A stretch of DNA of 64,000 nucleotides. Source: Sphingomonas sp. HITSZ_GF. Its GTDB lineage: Bacteria > Pseudomonadota > Alphaproteobacteria > Sphingomonadales > Sphingomonadaceae. Shown piece after piece: positions 53,304 to 62,800 of this stretch. A program made the translations under genes and the position numbers. Under the pieces are notes generated by a model. That model saw only the letters and a program-made list of their open reading frames with translations. It ran no database searches and was not told the DNA's origin. The stretch is from NCBI RefSeq assembly GCF_029543155.1, contig NZ_JARQXA010000001.1, positions 1,054,001 to 1,118,000 on the forward strand. The letters run 5' to 3'. Positions within the stretch are counted from its first letter, which is position 1. Each line of letters starts with the position of its first letter.

Positions 53304-53786
53304 AATTCCTCCCCGGAACGGGGAGGGGGACCGCGCGGCGAAGCCGCGTGGTGGAGGGGGCCCACGCTCGCCAAAGGTCCTTCGCGCCCCAATCAAGGAC
53401 GTGAAGAAAGCCAGAGCGGCTCGTAAGGAAATGTCGTTCCCCGAAGTCCTGCTCTGGCAGCAGCTTCGCAGGGAGCCCGGCGGCTTCCGGTTCCGCCGCC
53501 AGAACCCGCAGATCGGCTATCGCCTCGACTTCGCCTGCCTCGCAGCGCGTCTTGCTATCGAAGTGGACGGAGAATTCCACGACCGTGGAGATCGCCCGCA
53601 GCGTGACGCAATCCGTGATGGGCGATTGGCAGAAATCGGTTTCTACACCCTTCGCATTCCCGCCGCCGAAATCCTCAAAGACCTCGACGCCGTGATCCGC
53701 GGCATCGTTCATGCCTGCCGCACGCGGGCCCCCTCCACCACCGGCCTTTCGGCCGGCGGTCCCCCTCCCCGTTTCGGGGAGGATTT
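53304..53786. mobile_element. Paired-hairpin element C carrying a DUF559 nuclease gene
   Basis: 483 bp. The ends are those of elements A and B: AATTCCTCCCCGGAACGGGG on the left and GTTTCGGGGAGGATTT on the right, with GGGGGACC, a variable hairpin (CGCGGC-GAA-GCCGCG; CCGGCC-TTTC-GGCCGG) and GTGGAGGGGGCCC inside each arm. In place of the short noncoding core there is a complete nuclease gene. It has inserted between liuB and liuD. No target-site duplication could be defined by eye. Confidence 0.8.
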
Positions 53787-53790
53787 GTAA
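53401..53790 (+). CDS. DUF559-family (Vsr/PD-(D/E)xK-like) endonuclease-domain protein
   Basis: 129 aa from a GTG at 53401. SFPEVLLWQQLRREPGGFRF, RLDFACLAARLAIEVDGEFH and DRGDRPQRDAIRDGRLAEIG are the DUF559 hallmarks; Glu15, Asp43 and Glu54-x-Asp56 are likely metal/active-site residues by comparison with Vsr. The last ~20 residues (APSTTGLSAGGPPPRFGEDL) are encoded by the element's right arm. No methylase or restriction partner is present. The frame continues upstream through the left arm to 52957 but without similarity. Confidence 0.85.
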   Translation: MKKARAARKEMSFPEVLLWQQLRREPGGFRFRRQNPQIGYRLDFACLAARLAIEVDGEFHDRGDRPQRDAIRDGRLAEIGFYTLRIPAAEILKDLDAVIRGIVHACRTRAPSTTGLSAGGPPPRFGEDL

Positions 53791-53799
53791 GGAACGCCC

Positions 53800-54303
53800 A
53801 TGCGCTCTCTGTTCGCAGCCGCCCTCCTCCTCGCCCCGCTCCCCGCGCTGGCGCAGACCACCCCCACGCCCAAGCTCCCCCCGGCCAATCCCCTCCCCTA
53901 TGAGGATGCCGAGGCCGCCGCGGTGATGACGCCGATCAACGCGATGTTCGCCGGCCTCGCCGCCAAGGACGGCGCCGCGATCCTCGCCCAGACGCGCCCC
54001 GAGGGCGGCGCCACCGTCGCGATCGAGAAGCCCGACGGCAGCCGCGCGATCCGCCACCTGAGCTGGGCCGAGTTCACCGCGGGCATCAAGCCCGGCCCGG
54101 AGAAGCTCGAGGAGCGCATCTCGATGCCCGCGATCGAAGTCGATGGCGACATCGCGATGGTCTGGGCGCCCTATGTCTTCCTGATCGACGGCAAGGCGCA
54201 TCATTGCGGCATCAACCATTTCGACATGGTCCGCGAGGCCGGCAGCTGGAAGGTGCTCAACGTCACCTGGTCGCAGCGCACCACCGGCTGCACCGCGCAA
54301 TGA
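53800..54303 (+). CDS. Secreted NTF2-like (SnoaL/DUF4440-type) protein
   Basis: 167 aa. Signal peptide MRSLFAAALLLAPLPALA-Q. The mature part (MTPINAMFAGLAAKDGAAIL, VDGDIAMVWAPYVFLIDGKA, SWKVLNVTWSQR) has the cone-shaped NTF2-fold pattern of small enzymes or binding proteins. TAAGGA precedes the ATG directly after element C. Its stop overlaps the start of the DUF3088 gene by 4 nt. Function unknown. Confidence 0.82.
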   Translation: MRSLFAAALLLAPLPALAQTTPTPKLPPANPLPYEDAEAAAVMTPINAMFAGLAAKDGAAILAQTRPEGGATVAIEKPDGSRAIRHLSWAEFTAGIKPGPEKLEERISMPAIEVDGDIAMVWAPYVFLIDGKAHHCGINHFDMVREAGSWKVLNVTWSQRTTGCTAQ

Positions 54304-54623
54304 GCCGCGACACGCTGTTAATGCTCGACCAGCAATGGGCCGATCCGGCCTATGGCGGCGAGCGGACCTTCTACTGCAAGGAATGCATGATCCTCGAGGG
54401 GCTGCTCGCGCGCTTCCCCGAGCGCGCCGCCGATCTGGAGGTGGTCCGCGTCGCCTGGCCCCGCCCGCGCGCCGCCGTCGTCGAAGCGATCGGCGAGGCG
54501 AACCAGAACCTGCCCGCGCTGGTCTGGGCCAGCGAAGACGGCAGCATCGGCTTCGCCAACGAGATCGAGACGCTGCTCGCCGCGCTCGCCGAGCGCCACG
54601 GCTTCCCGGAGCGGCACCCGTGA
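54300..54623 (+). CDS. DUF3088 family protein
   Basis: 107 aa. MSRDTLLMLDQQWADPAYGG, RTFYCKECMILEGLLARFPE and the thioredoxin-like pattern of a CxxC (CKEC) are typical of DUF3088 proteins. They may bind a metal or reduce a disulfide; the role is unknown. The ATG overlaps the stop of the NTF2-like gene (ATGA). It precedes liuD by 123 nt. Confidence 0.78.
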   Translation: MSRDTLLMLDQQWADPAYGGERTFYCKECMILEGLLARFPERAADLEVVRVAWPRPRAAVVEAIGEANQNLPALVWASEDGSIGFANEIETLLAALAERHGFPERHP

Positions 54624-54746
54624 GGGCTGTCCTACACCCTCGAAACCTGCCCATGCTCAGCCGGCGAGCGGAATTTGCACGCGCTGTATTTTCATAGGCC
54701 GCAAGCGCGAATTTAGTAAAATTTGCCACGGTTCGGAACGCACAAG

Positions 54747-56615
54747 ATGTTGAAATCGCTTCTGATTGCCAATCGCGGGGAAATTGCCTGCCGCATCATT
54801 CGCACCGCCCGCGAGCTCGGCGTGCGCACGATTGCGGTCTATTCAGACGCCGACTCGAAGGCTTTGCACGTTCGCGAAGCCGACGAGGCCGTGCATATCG
54901 GCCCCTCCCCGGCCCGCGAGTCCTATCTGGTCGGCGAGAAGATCATCGCGGCCGCGAAGGCGACGCGTGCCGAGGCGATCCACCCCGGCTATGGCTTCCT
55001 CTCGGAGAATGCCGATTTCGCGCAGGCGGTGATCGACGCCGGTCTGATCTGGGTCGGCCCCAAGCCGGACAGCATCCGCGCGATGGGCCTGAAGGACGCC
55101 GCCAAGGCACGGATGATCGCCGCCGGCGTGCCCGTCACCCCCGGCTATCTCGGCGAGGACCAGTCGCCCGAGCGGCTCCAGGCCGAGGCAGACGCGATCG
55201 GCTATCCCGTTCTGATCAAGGCCGTCGCCGGCGGCGGCGGCAAGGGCATGCGGCTGGTCGAGGCGGCCGCGGACTTCCGCGACGCCCTCGCCTCCTGCAA
55301 GCGCGAGGCCGCCAGCTCGTTCGGCGACGACCGCGTGCTGCTCGAGAAGTACATCCTCTCGCCGCGCCATATCGAAGTGCAGGTGTTCGGCGACAGCCAT
55401 GGCAATGTCGTCCACCTGTTCGAGCGCGATTGCTCGCTCCAGCGCCGCCACCAGAAGGTGATCGAAGAGGCCCCGGCGCCTGGGATGACCGAGTTCACCC
55501 GCGCCGCCGTATGCTCCGCCGCCGTCCGCGCCGCCAAGGCAGTCGACTATGTCGGCGCCGGCACGATCGAGTTCATCGCCGATGGTTCCGGTCATCTCCA
55601 TCCGGACCGCATCTGGTTCATGGAGATGAACACCCGCCTCCAGGTCGAGCATCCGGTGACCGAGGCGATCACCGGCGTCGATCTGGTCGAGTGGCAGCTT
55701 CGCATCGCCAGCGGCGAGCCGCTGCCGCTCCATCAGCACGAGCTCTCGATCAACGGCCATGCCATGGAGGCGCGCCTCTATGCCGAGGACCCCGCCACCG
55801 GCTTCCTTCCCTCGATCGGCCCGCTCACCGAGTTCGACCTCAATGACGGCCTGATCCGCGTCGATACCGGCGTGGAGGAAGGCGACGAGGTCACGCCCTT
55901 CTACGATCCGATGATCGCCAAGCTGATCGCGCACAGCCGCGACCGCGAAGGCGCGATCGAGTTTCTGTCCACCGCGCTGTGCAGCAGCAGCGTCTGGCCG
56001 GTGCGGACCAACGGCGCTTTCCTGTTCAGGGCGCTGGCCGACCCCGATTTCGTATCGGGCAAGCTCGATACCGGGCTGATCGCGCGCAAGGGCGATGCCT
56101 GGCTTCCCCCCAGGCTGCCGAGCGAAGAGGTGCTGCGCGGTGCCGCCGGGCGGCTGATCGAGGACGAACCGGGCGTGGCGCCCCGCCTCGCCGGCTTCCG
56201 CCTCAACGCCCCGCAGCGGCTGCAGACGGTGCTCGACGTCCACGGCACCCGCGTGCCGGTCGACTTCGCCGCGCCCGCCGAGAATTGGTACATGCGCCAT
56301 TTCGACAATCGCGTGATGATCACCGAGTCCGGCCAGACCTTCGCGATCCGCCTCGCCCGCTTCGACGGTGCCGCCGGTGCGGCGGCGGGCGACGGCGCAC
56401 TGCTGGCGCCGATGCCGGGCCGGGTCACCTCGGTCGAGGTGGCGGCGGGCGACACTGTCGCCAAGGGCCAGCGCCTCGTCACGCTCGAGGCGATGAAGAT
56501 GGAGCACGGCCTTACCGCGCCGTTCGACGGCATCGTTGCCGAATTGAACGTGACACAGGGCAGCCAGGTGAGCGAAGGCACGCTGCTGGTGAAGGTCGAG
56601 AAGGCGGAAGGCTAG
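54747..56615 (+). CDS. liuD: Methylcrotonyl-CoA carboxylase biotin-carrying (alpha) subunit
   Basis: 622 aa. Biotin carboxylase part with ANRGEIACRIIRTARELGVR, ATP-grasp loop GGGGKGMRLVE and FMEMNTRLQVEHPVTEAITG; the C-terminal biotinyl domain has the biotinylated Lys in EAMKMEHGL. It carboxylates biotin and hands CO2 to LiuB. The ATG at 54747 starts the conserved sequence; a TTG at 54723 is in frame. Two bases separate its stop from the MaoC gene start. Confidence 0.94.
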   Translation: MLKSLLIANRGEIACRIIRTARELGVRTIAVYSDADSKALHVREADEAVHIGPSPARESYLVGEKIIAAAKATRAEAIHPGYGFLSENADFAQAVIDAGLIWVGPKPDSIRAMGLKDAAKARMIAAGVPVTPGYLGEDQSPERLQAEADAIGYPVLIKAVAGGGGKGMRLVEAAADFRDALASCKREAASSFGDDRVLLEKYILSPRHIEVQVFGDSHGNVVHLFERDCSLQRRHQKVIEEAPAPGMTEFTRAAVCSAAVRAAKAVDYVGAGTIEFIADGSGHLHPDRIWFMEMNTRLQVEHPVTEAITGVDLVEWQLRIASGEPLPLHQHELSINGHAMEARLYAEDPATGFLPSIGPLTEFDLNDGLIRVDTGVEEGDEVTPFYDPMIAKLIAHSRDREGAIEFLSTALCSSSVWPVRTNGAFLFRALADPDFVSGKLDTGLIARKGDAWLPPRLPSEEVLRGAAGRLIEDEPGVAPRLAGFRLNAPQRLQTVLDVHGTRVPVDFAAPAENWYMRHFDNRVMITESGQTFAIRLARFDGAAGAAAGDGALLAPMPGRVTSVEVAAGDTVAKGQRLVTLEAMKMEHGLTAPFDGIVAELNVTQGSQVSEGTLLVKVEKAEG

Positions 56616-56617
56616 GC

Positions 56618-57073
56618 ATGGCAGGCAGGTATTTCGACGAATGGCAGGTCGGCGACATCGTCGTCCACGAACTCCGCCGCACGGTGACGGAGACCGACAA
56701 TCTGCTGTTCTCGACGATGACGCACAACACCCAGCCGCTGCATCTCGATGCCGAGGCGGCACGGGCAAGCGAGTTCGGCCAGATCCTCGTCAACGGTACC
56801 TTCACCTTCAGCCTGATGGTCGGCATCACCGTGGGCGACACCACCGCCGGCACGCTGGTCGCCAATCTCGGCTATGACGCGCTGCGCATGCCCAAGCCGG
56901 TGTTCATCGGCGACACGCTGCGCGCCGAGAGCGAAGTGACCGAGGTCCGCCCGAGCAAGTCGCGCCCCGGCCAGGGCATCGTCACCTGGCAGCACCGCAT
57001 GCTCAACCAGCGCGGCGAGCTGGTCTGCGAGTGCCTGCGCTCGGCATTGCTCAAGAGCCGGCCAGCCGCGTGA
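56618..57073 (+). CDS. MaoC-type (hot-dog fold) acyl-CoA hydratase
   Basis: 151 aa. Family segments are RYFDEWQVGDIVVHELRRTV, MTHNTQPLHLDAEAARASEF (containing the catalytic Asp/His dyad type), and GQILVNGTFTFSLMVGITVG. Position immediately after liuD suggests it hydrates an unsaturated CoA ester such as 3-methylglutaconyl-CoA, a step usually done by a crotonase (LiuC) that is not present here. The reaction is inferred from context. Confidence 0.82.
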   Translation: MAGRYFDEWQVGDIVVHELRRTVTETDNLLFSTMTHNTQPLHLDAEAARASEFGQILVNGTFTFSLMVGITVGDTTAGTLVANLGYDALRMPKPVFIGDTLRAESEVTEVRPSKSRPGQGIVTWQHRMLNQRGELVCECLRSALLKSRPAA

Positions 57074-58281
57074 GGGACAGCGCCGACATCGTCGTGATCG
57101 GTGGCGGTGCGGCAGGCGTCGGCGCGCTGCGCACCCTCGCTGATGCCGGCAGGGACGCGCTGCTGCTCGAGGCGCAGGACAGGCTCGGCGGTCGCGCGCA
57201 CACCGTGCACATCGCCGGCCTGCCGATCGACATGGGCGCCGGCTGGCTCCATTCGGCGCCGAAGAACCCTTGGGCGGCGATTGCCGAGGCGCGCGGCTTC
57301 ACCGTCTATCGCGCGCCGGCGCGCTGGGGCGAGCAATGGCGCGGGCTCGGCGCGACCAAAGCGGAGCAGGAAGGGCTGTGGCACGCCTTTGAGAGCTTCA
57401 TGGCCGCGATGGAGACGCCGCCGCCCAGCGACTGCGCCGCCGACCTGCTGCCGCCAAACGGCGAATGGAACGCCGCGCTCGATGCGCTCTCCGGCTATAT
57501 CAACGGCGCCCCGATGCGCGAAATGTCGGCGATCGACTGGCAGGCCTATGAGGACGAATCGATCGACGTGAACTGGCGCGTCGAGCAGGGCTATGGCGCG
57601 CTGGTCTCCTCGCATGCCGCTTGGCTGCCGGTGGTGCTCGGCACGCCGGTCACTGCGATCGACGGCACGGGCAAGCAGCTCCGCATCGAGACGCCGCGCG
57701 GATCGATCACCGCCAATGCCGCGATCGTCACCGTCTCGTCGAACGTCCTTGCCGGCGGCGCGATCAAGCTGGCAGGGCATGACGCGATCCTCCACGCCGC
57801 GGCGCAGCTGCCGCTCGGCCTGGCCGACAAGCTGTTCTTCACGCTGGACGGTGCCGACGACGTCGATGCCAATGCCCATCTGCTCGGCAACCCGCACAGC
57901 GCGCTGACCGGTACCTATACGCTCAAGCCGTTCGGCCGCCCGCTGGTCGAGTGCATGCTGGGCGGCGACGGTGCGCGGGCGATGGAGAAGGAAGGGCTGA
58001 ACGGCGCCGCGGACTTCGCGATCGGCGAACTGGTCAACCTGCTCGGCAGCGACTGGCGGGCGAAGCTGCGCTTCGTCGCCGGTTCGGCCTGGGGGCGCGA
58101 GACCTATGTGCTGGGCGGCTACAGTCATGCCCGACCGGGGCAGCACGGTGCCCGCGCGGTGCTGCGCGCCGGGGTGGACCCGCGCATCCGCTTCGCCGGG
58201 GAGGCCGTGTCCGACGGCGAGTTCTCCACCGCGCACGGGGCGTACAACACCGGCGTCGCCGCCGCTAAGGCGTTGCTCTAG
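57070..58281 (+). CDS. Flavin amine oxidase-like protein
   Basis: 403 aa. FAD site VVIGGGAAGVGALRTLADAG and DRLGGRAHTVHIAGLPIDMG with GAGWLHS, as in monoamine/polyamine oxidases, and the C-terminal FAD segment IRFAGEAVSDGEFSTAHGAY. The GTG at 57070 overlaps the MaoC stop (GTGA), indicating one operon. The amine substrate is unknown; no signal peptide. Confidence 0.85.
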   Translation: MRDSADIVVIGGGAAGVGALRTLADAGRDALLLEAQDRLGGRAHTVHIAGLPIDMGAGWLHSAPKNPWAAIAEARGFTVYRAPARWGEQWRGLGATKAEQEGLWHAFESFMAAMETPPPSDCAADLLPPNGEWNAALDALSGYINGAPMREMSAIDWQAYEDESIDVNWRVEQGYGALVSSHAAWLPVVLGTPVTAIDGTGKQLRIETPRGSITANAAIVTVSSNVLAGGAIKLAGHDAILHAAAQLPLGLADKLFFTLDGADDVDANAHLLGNPHSALTGTYTLKPFGRPLVECMLGGDGARAMEKEGLNGAADFAIGELVNLLGSDWRAKLRFVAGSAWGRETYVLGGYSHARPGQHGARAVLRAGVDPRIRFAGEAVSDGEFSTAHGAYNTGVAAAKALL

Positions 58282-59747
58282 GCGGCCGCCTTCCCCGGCT
58301 TGGGCGCGGGGTTGGAGAACTCCATCTCCTGGTCGATCCCGCCGAACTTCAGCGCCATCACGTCGCGCGCATAATTCTGGTTGAGCCGCCACGGCTTGCG
58401 CGCCCCCTGGCGCGGCAGCTTGTCGGCCGCCCGCTGGACATAGCCCGAGGTGAAGTCGAGGAACGGCACTTCCTCCACCGGCGCCGCGATGCGTGGCGTC
58501 ACCTGGCGCATCCCGCGCTTCTTCATCGCATTGAGCAGCCGCGTGACGTAATTGGCGGTCAGGTCGCTCTTCAGCGTCCAGCTGGCGTTGGTATAGCCGA
58601 ACGAGATCGCGAAATTGGGCACATCCGAGAACGTCATGCCCTTGTAGGTCATCGCCTTGGCCGGCTCGAACAGCTTGCCGTCCACGGTGATCGGCATCCC
58701 GCTGAACAGCTGGATCTCCAGCCCCGTCGCCGTCACCACCAGGTCCGCAGCCAGTTCCTTGCCCGAGCCGAGCCTGATGCCGCCGGCGGTGAAATGGTCG
58801 ATCGTGTCGGTCACCACGTCGGCCTTGCCGCCCTTGATCGCTGCGAACAGGTCGGCATCGGGCACCAGGCACACGCGCTGGTCCCAGGGATTGTACTTCG
58901 GCGTGAAATGCGTGCCCACGTCATAGCCCGCCCCCAGTTCGTCGCGAACCATCTGGACGATCCGTTCGCGGGTCTTTTCGGGGTTCTTGCGCGCCAGGCG
59001 GAAGAAGAATTGCTGGAGCAGCACGTTCTTCCAGCGGGTGAGGCCATACGCCGTCATCGCCGGCAGCCGCTTGCGCAGCCAGTTGGCCAGCCGGTCCTCG
59101 GACGGGCGCGAGACTATATAGGTCGGCGAGCGCTGGAGCATGGTGACGTGCGTCGCCTGCTTGGCAAGCTCGGGCACCAGCGTCACCGCCGTCGCGCCGC
59201 TGCCGATCACGACGACGCGCTTGTCCTTGTAGTCGATATCGTCGGTCCAGAATTGCGGGTGGACGATTCGCCCCTTGAAGTCTTCCACTCCGGCGAAGTC
59301 GGGCGTGTGGCCCCGCTCGTAATTGTAATAGCCTGTGCACAGGAACAGGAAGGCGCAGGTGAAGGTCACCGCTTCCCCGCCCCGTTCCGCCGTGACCGTC
59401 CACAGCGCATCGGCGCTCGACCAGCTCGCGCCGGTCACCCGCGTCGAATAGCGGACGTGCCGGTCGATGCCATAGTCGCGCACCGCCTCGTCGAGATAGT
59501 TGAGGATCGACGGGCCATCGGCGATCGCCTTGCTGTCGGTCCAGGGGCGGAAGGAAAAGCCCAGGGTGAACATGTCCGAATCCGAGCGGATGCCCGGATA
59601 GCGGAACAGGTCCCAGGTGCCGCCCAGCCGCGCGCGCCCTTCGAGTACCACATAGGAGCGGTCCGGGCAGTTCTCCTGGAGATGCCACGCCGCCCCGACG
59701 CCGGAGATGCCGGCCCCCACGATCACCACGTCGAAATGCTCGGCCAC
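58278..59747 (-). CDS. Baeyer-Villiger-type flavin monooxygenase (EthA-like)
   Basis: 489 aa. FAD motif VVIVGAGISGVGAAWHL, NADPH motif VVVIGSGATAVTLVPEL and, between them, F157-K-G-R-I-V-H163-P-Q-F-W167, the FxGxxxHxxxW fingerprint of Baeyer-Villiger monooxygenases. GGTWDLFRYPGIRSDSDMFT is typical of the EthA/CzcO group. GTG start with GGGAGAGG upstream. Its stop codon overlaps that of the convergent amine oxidase gene. Substrate unknown; possibly ketones. Confidence 0.9.
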   Translation of the reverse strand: MAEHFDVVIVGAGISGVGAAWHLQENCPDRSYVVLEGRARLGGTWDLFRYPGIRSDSDMFTLGFSFRPWTDSKAIADGPSILNYLDEAVRDYGIDRHVRYSTRVTGASWSSADALWTVTAERGGEAVTFTCAFLFLCTGYYNYERGHTPDFAGVEDFKGRIVHPQFWTDDIDYKDKRVVVIGSGATAVTLVPELAKQATHVTMLQRSPTYIVSRPSEDRLANWLRKRLPAMTAYGLTRWKNVLLQQFFFRLARKNPEKTRERIVQMVRDELGAGYDVGTHFTPKYNPWDQRVCLVPDADLFAAIKGGKADVVTDTIDHFTAGGIRLGSGKELAADLVVTATGLEIQLFSGMPITVDGKLFEPAKAMTYKGMTFSDVPNFAISFGYTNASWTLKSDLTANYVTRLLNAMKKRGMRQVTPRIAAPVEEVPFLDFTSGYVQRAADKLPRQGARKPWRLNQNYARDVMALKFGGIDQEMEFSNPAPKPGKAAA

Positions 59748-59800
59748 GCGCCTCTCCCGCCGATCTGTTTACAGGGTTGTAAGCAGAGAAACCGGCAGGC

Positions 59801-62800
59801 TCAATAATCCCTGGAATATTTGAGGCTCACGCTCGATCCGCCGAAGGTGCCCGCCTGGGAGAGCAGGCTGAGCGTGCGGCTGAGCGAGATTTCGAGCTGC
59901 GTGGCGGTGAAGCCGCGCGCATCGGTGATGATCTCCACATAGATGTCGTTGGTCAGGTACTTGCCCGCCGCCAGCGCGGTACCGCGTCCGCTCACATCGT
60001 CGGCACCCAGGATGCGCAGCCGGTCGATGCCGGTGGCGGACTTGAGCTGGCCGAGTGGATTAAGCCCGCCGCCCGAGCCGCTGAGGGACTGGAGCGCTGC
60101 GGCGAGCTGGATCGCCTCGGTCGCGGTCAGGTTGGTCACGTTGGTGCCGAAGAACAGGCGCGAAAGCACCTCCTCCTGCGGCAGGCTGGGCGAGGAGCTG
60201 AAGGTGATCTGCGGCTGCTGCGCCGTGCCGGTCACGTCGAGGATCGCGGTGACGCCCTCGGCCGTGGTGTTGCCTTCGATGTCCACCGTCGGGTTGCTGA
60301 TCTCGGCACCCTGGAAGCGGATCGTGCCGCGAGTGATCGTGAAGCGACGGCTGGCGAAGCTGTAGGTGCCGCGCACGATCTCCAGATTGCCGCGGACATC
60401 GGGCGACAGCGTCGTCCCGCGCACGGTGATCCGCGAGCGCCATTCCGATTCCAGCCCCATGCCGGTGACGAACAGCCGGTTGTCGGCATCGATGCGCAGG
60501 TTGAGATCGAAGTCGCCGAACGCGCGCAGCACGCGGCCCGGTGTCTGCTCGGCCGCTTCGACATCGCTCTTGCGGCGCACGCCCGTCAGCTCGGGGACTT
60601 CGGCGGCGCCCTGGCGGATGATCTGGTAATGCGCCTCGGGAATGGTCAGCCGCCCTTCGATCTTCGAGACTTCGGGGTTCTTGGTGATCGTGATCTTGCC
60701 CGTTGCCGTGGCGCCCAGCGCGTCACTGCGCGCCAGCCGGGCGTTGTCGAGATCGGCGGTGATCGCGATCGGATAGCCGTTGGCGGAAGACAGGCTCACC
60801 TTGCCCTGCGCCTTGACCGTGCCGTCGCCGGCCTTGGCAGTGAGCGAGTTGAGGATGAACTCGTCGTTCGAGAAGCTGCCGTCGATCTGCATGCCGGTCA
60901 GCCGCGTGCCGAAATTCTCGTTCTCGTAGCGCAGGTTGGTCGCGCGGACGACGCCGGCCAGGCGTGGCTGCTCCACCTTGCCGGTGAAGTCCGCCGCGAT
61001 GCCGATCGGTCCGTCGAGCTGCTGGCCGCTGAGCCCGGCCAGCGAGAAGGGCACCGCCGCCGGGCCGTTGTAGCGGATGCCGCCGGAAAGCGGCGCGGCG
61101 AACATGCGGTCGGTCCAGCTGCCCGCCTCGGGCCCGAGCGGGCTCAGCGTCGCCACCACCCGGCCGATCGTGTTGCCGCCGCGGCGGATCAGCGCCCGCG
61201 CGTCGCCGCCATCGGGCAGCAGCTTGCCGACGAAGCTGATGTCCACCGCAGTCGAGACGCTGGCCAGGCTAGCGCGGGTGAAGTCCTTGATCTCCAGCCG
61301 CGCATCCGCGCTCGGGAAGGCGCTGGGCGAGGTCTGGGCAAAGTCCAGGCTACCGGTCGCCGTGCCGCCGATGCCGAGATCGGGGACGAAGGCGTTGACC
61401 ACCGCCAGGTCCATGCTGTCGAGCCGGGTCTGCAGCACCAGCCCCTTGCCATAGCTGCCCGCCAGCCGCGCGCTGCCCTTGTCGAAATCCACCTTGGTGG
61501 GAAGCAGGTGATAGACGCCGTCGCGGATCGCGATATGCGCCGGCTGGCTGGTGTGGAAGTTCACCCCGCTGCCCTGTCCCTGCAGCGCGACCAGCCACGC
61601 CTCGGGCGCGAGCTTCGCATTGGCGGCGATCTGGAAGGGCACGCCGGTCGAGCCATTGGCGAAAAGCTGCGCGGTCCCGCTGCCGCCGGCATAGGCGATC
61701 TTCGCACGCGCGGTCTTCAGCACGAACTTGCCCTGGCGCAGGTTGGCGATCTGGACGTCGCCGTTGATCTGCGGCGTGTCGGCCAGAACGACGTTGCCGG
61801 CGATCAGCGCGCGGCCGATCGTCAGCCCCGCCTGCCCCGGGATCCTGGCGTTGGAAGCGGTCGCCTTCACGTCGGCCCGCTGCAGCTTGCCTTCGGCCGA
61901 AAGCGCCGCGCGCCCGATCACGCCCGATCCGTTGAACGCCAGCTCGCCCTCGAACGGCCCTGCCGCGGTCTGGGCGAGCTTGCCGCTGATGTCCATGCCG
62001 GCGAACCGCCCGGAATTGACGTCGATCGCCAGCCGGTTGCCGGTGCGCACCAGCACATCGGCGTTGAACGGCCCATAATCGGTGTCGCCCTTGGCCAGCA
62101 CCGCCCACGCATTGTCGCGCCCGCGCACCTGCGCCTCGAGATCGACCAGCCCGATCCCCAGACCCGGCTTTGGCGCCTTGAGCAGCACCACGGGCGCATT
62201 GAGCGTGCCGGTCACCCGCGCAGTCAGCGGGCCATATTGGTCGGATACCGCATCGGCGTTGATCAGGATCGGCCCCGCCGGATCATAGCGCCCCGATCCG
62301 CGCAGCACGCGGAACTGCGGCGCCTTCATCCTCACGTCGCTGATGCTGATGATGCCCTTCGGATCGAGCACCAGCCGTGCCGAGGCGACGGCGTTGCCAC
62401 CCAGGAACTCGCGCGCGCCATCGCTGAAGATCTTGCGCGTGTTGCCAGCAATATGCCCCTTGATCCCCCAGCCGCCGCCGGGCGCGGCGTACAACTCGGC
62501 ATCGGTCTTGAGGTCGACGATGCCGACGCCGTCGATCTGATAGTCGTTCACCCGCCCCTTGAGCGCGCCGGTATAGCGGCCCCGCCCGATATCGGCGGCA
62601 ACGATCGCAGTGGCGTCGATCTTGTCCGAACGCAGCCGTAGATTGTCCGAGAGGATCTGCTGGCCCGAAATCGCGAGATCGCCGTTCACGGTCAGGTTGG
62701 TCACCAGCCCGCCCGCTGCGGCGTTGAGCCCCGAAACCCGCGCCGCCCGCGCCTTCACCGGCACCAGGATGCGATTGGCGTCCACCCGCGCCTGCCCCTC

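Noticed and set aside
46153..53786. CRISPR-like interpretation of the repeated GC-rich blocks
   Set aside because: Repeats are inverted pairs scattered over kilobases with no regular spacers and no cas genes.
60629..62641. 670-codon plus-strand open frame antisense to tamB
   Set aside because: Shadow of tamB; low-complexity composition and no start site.
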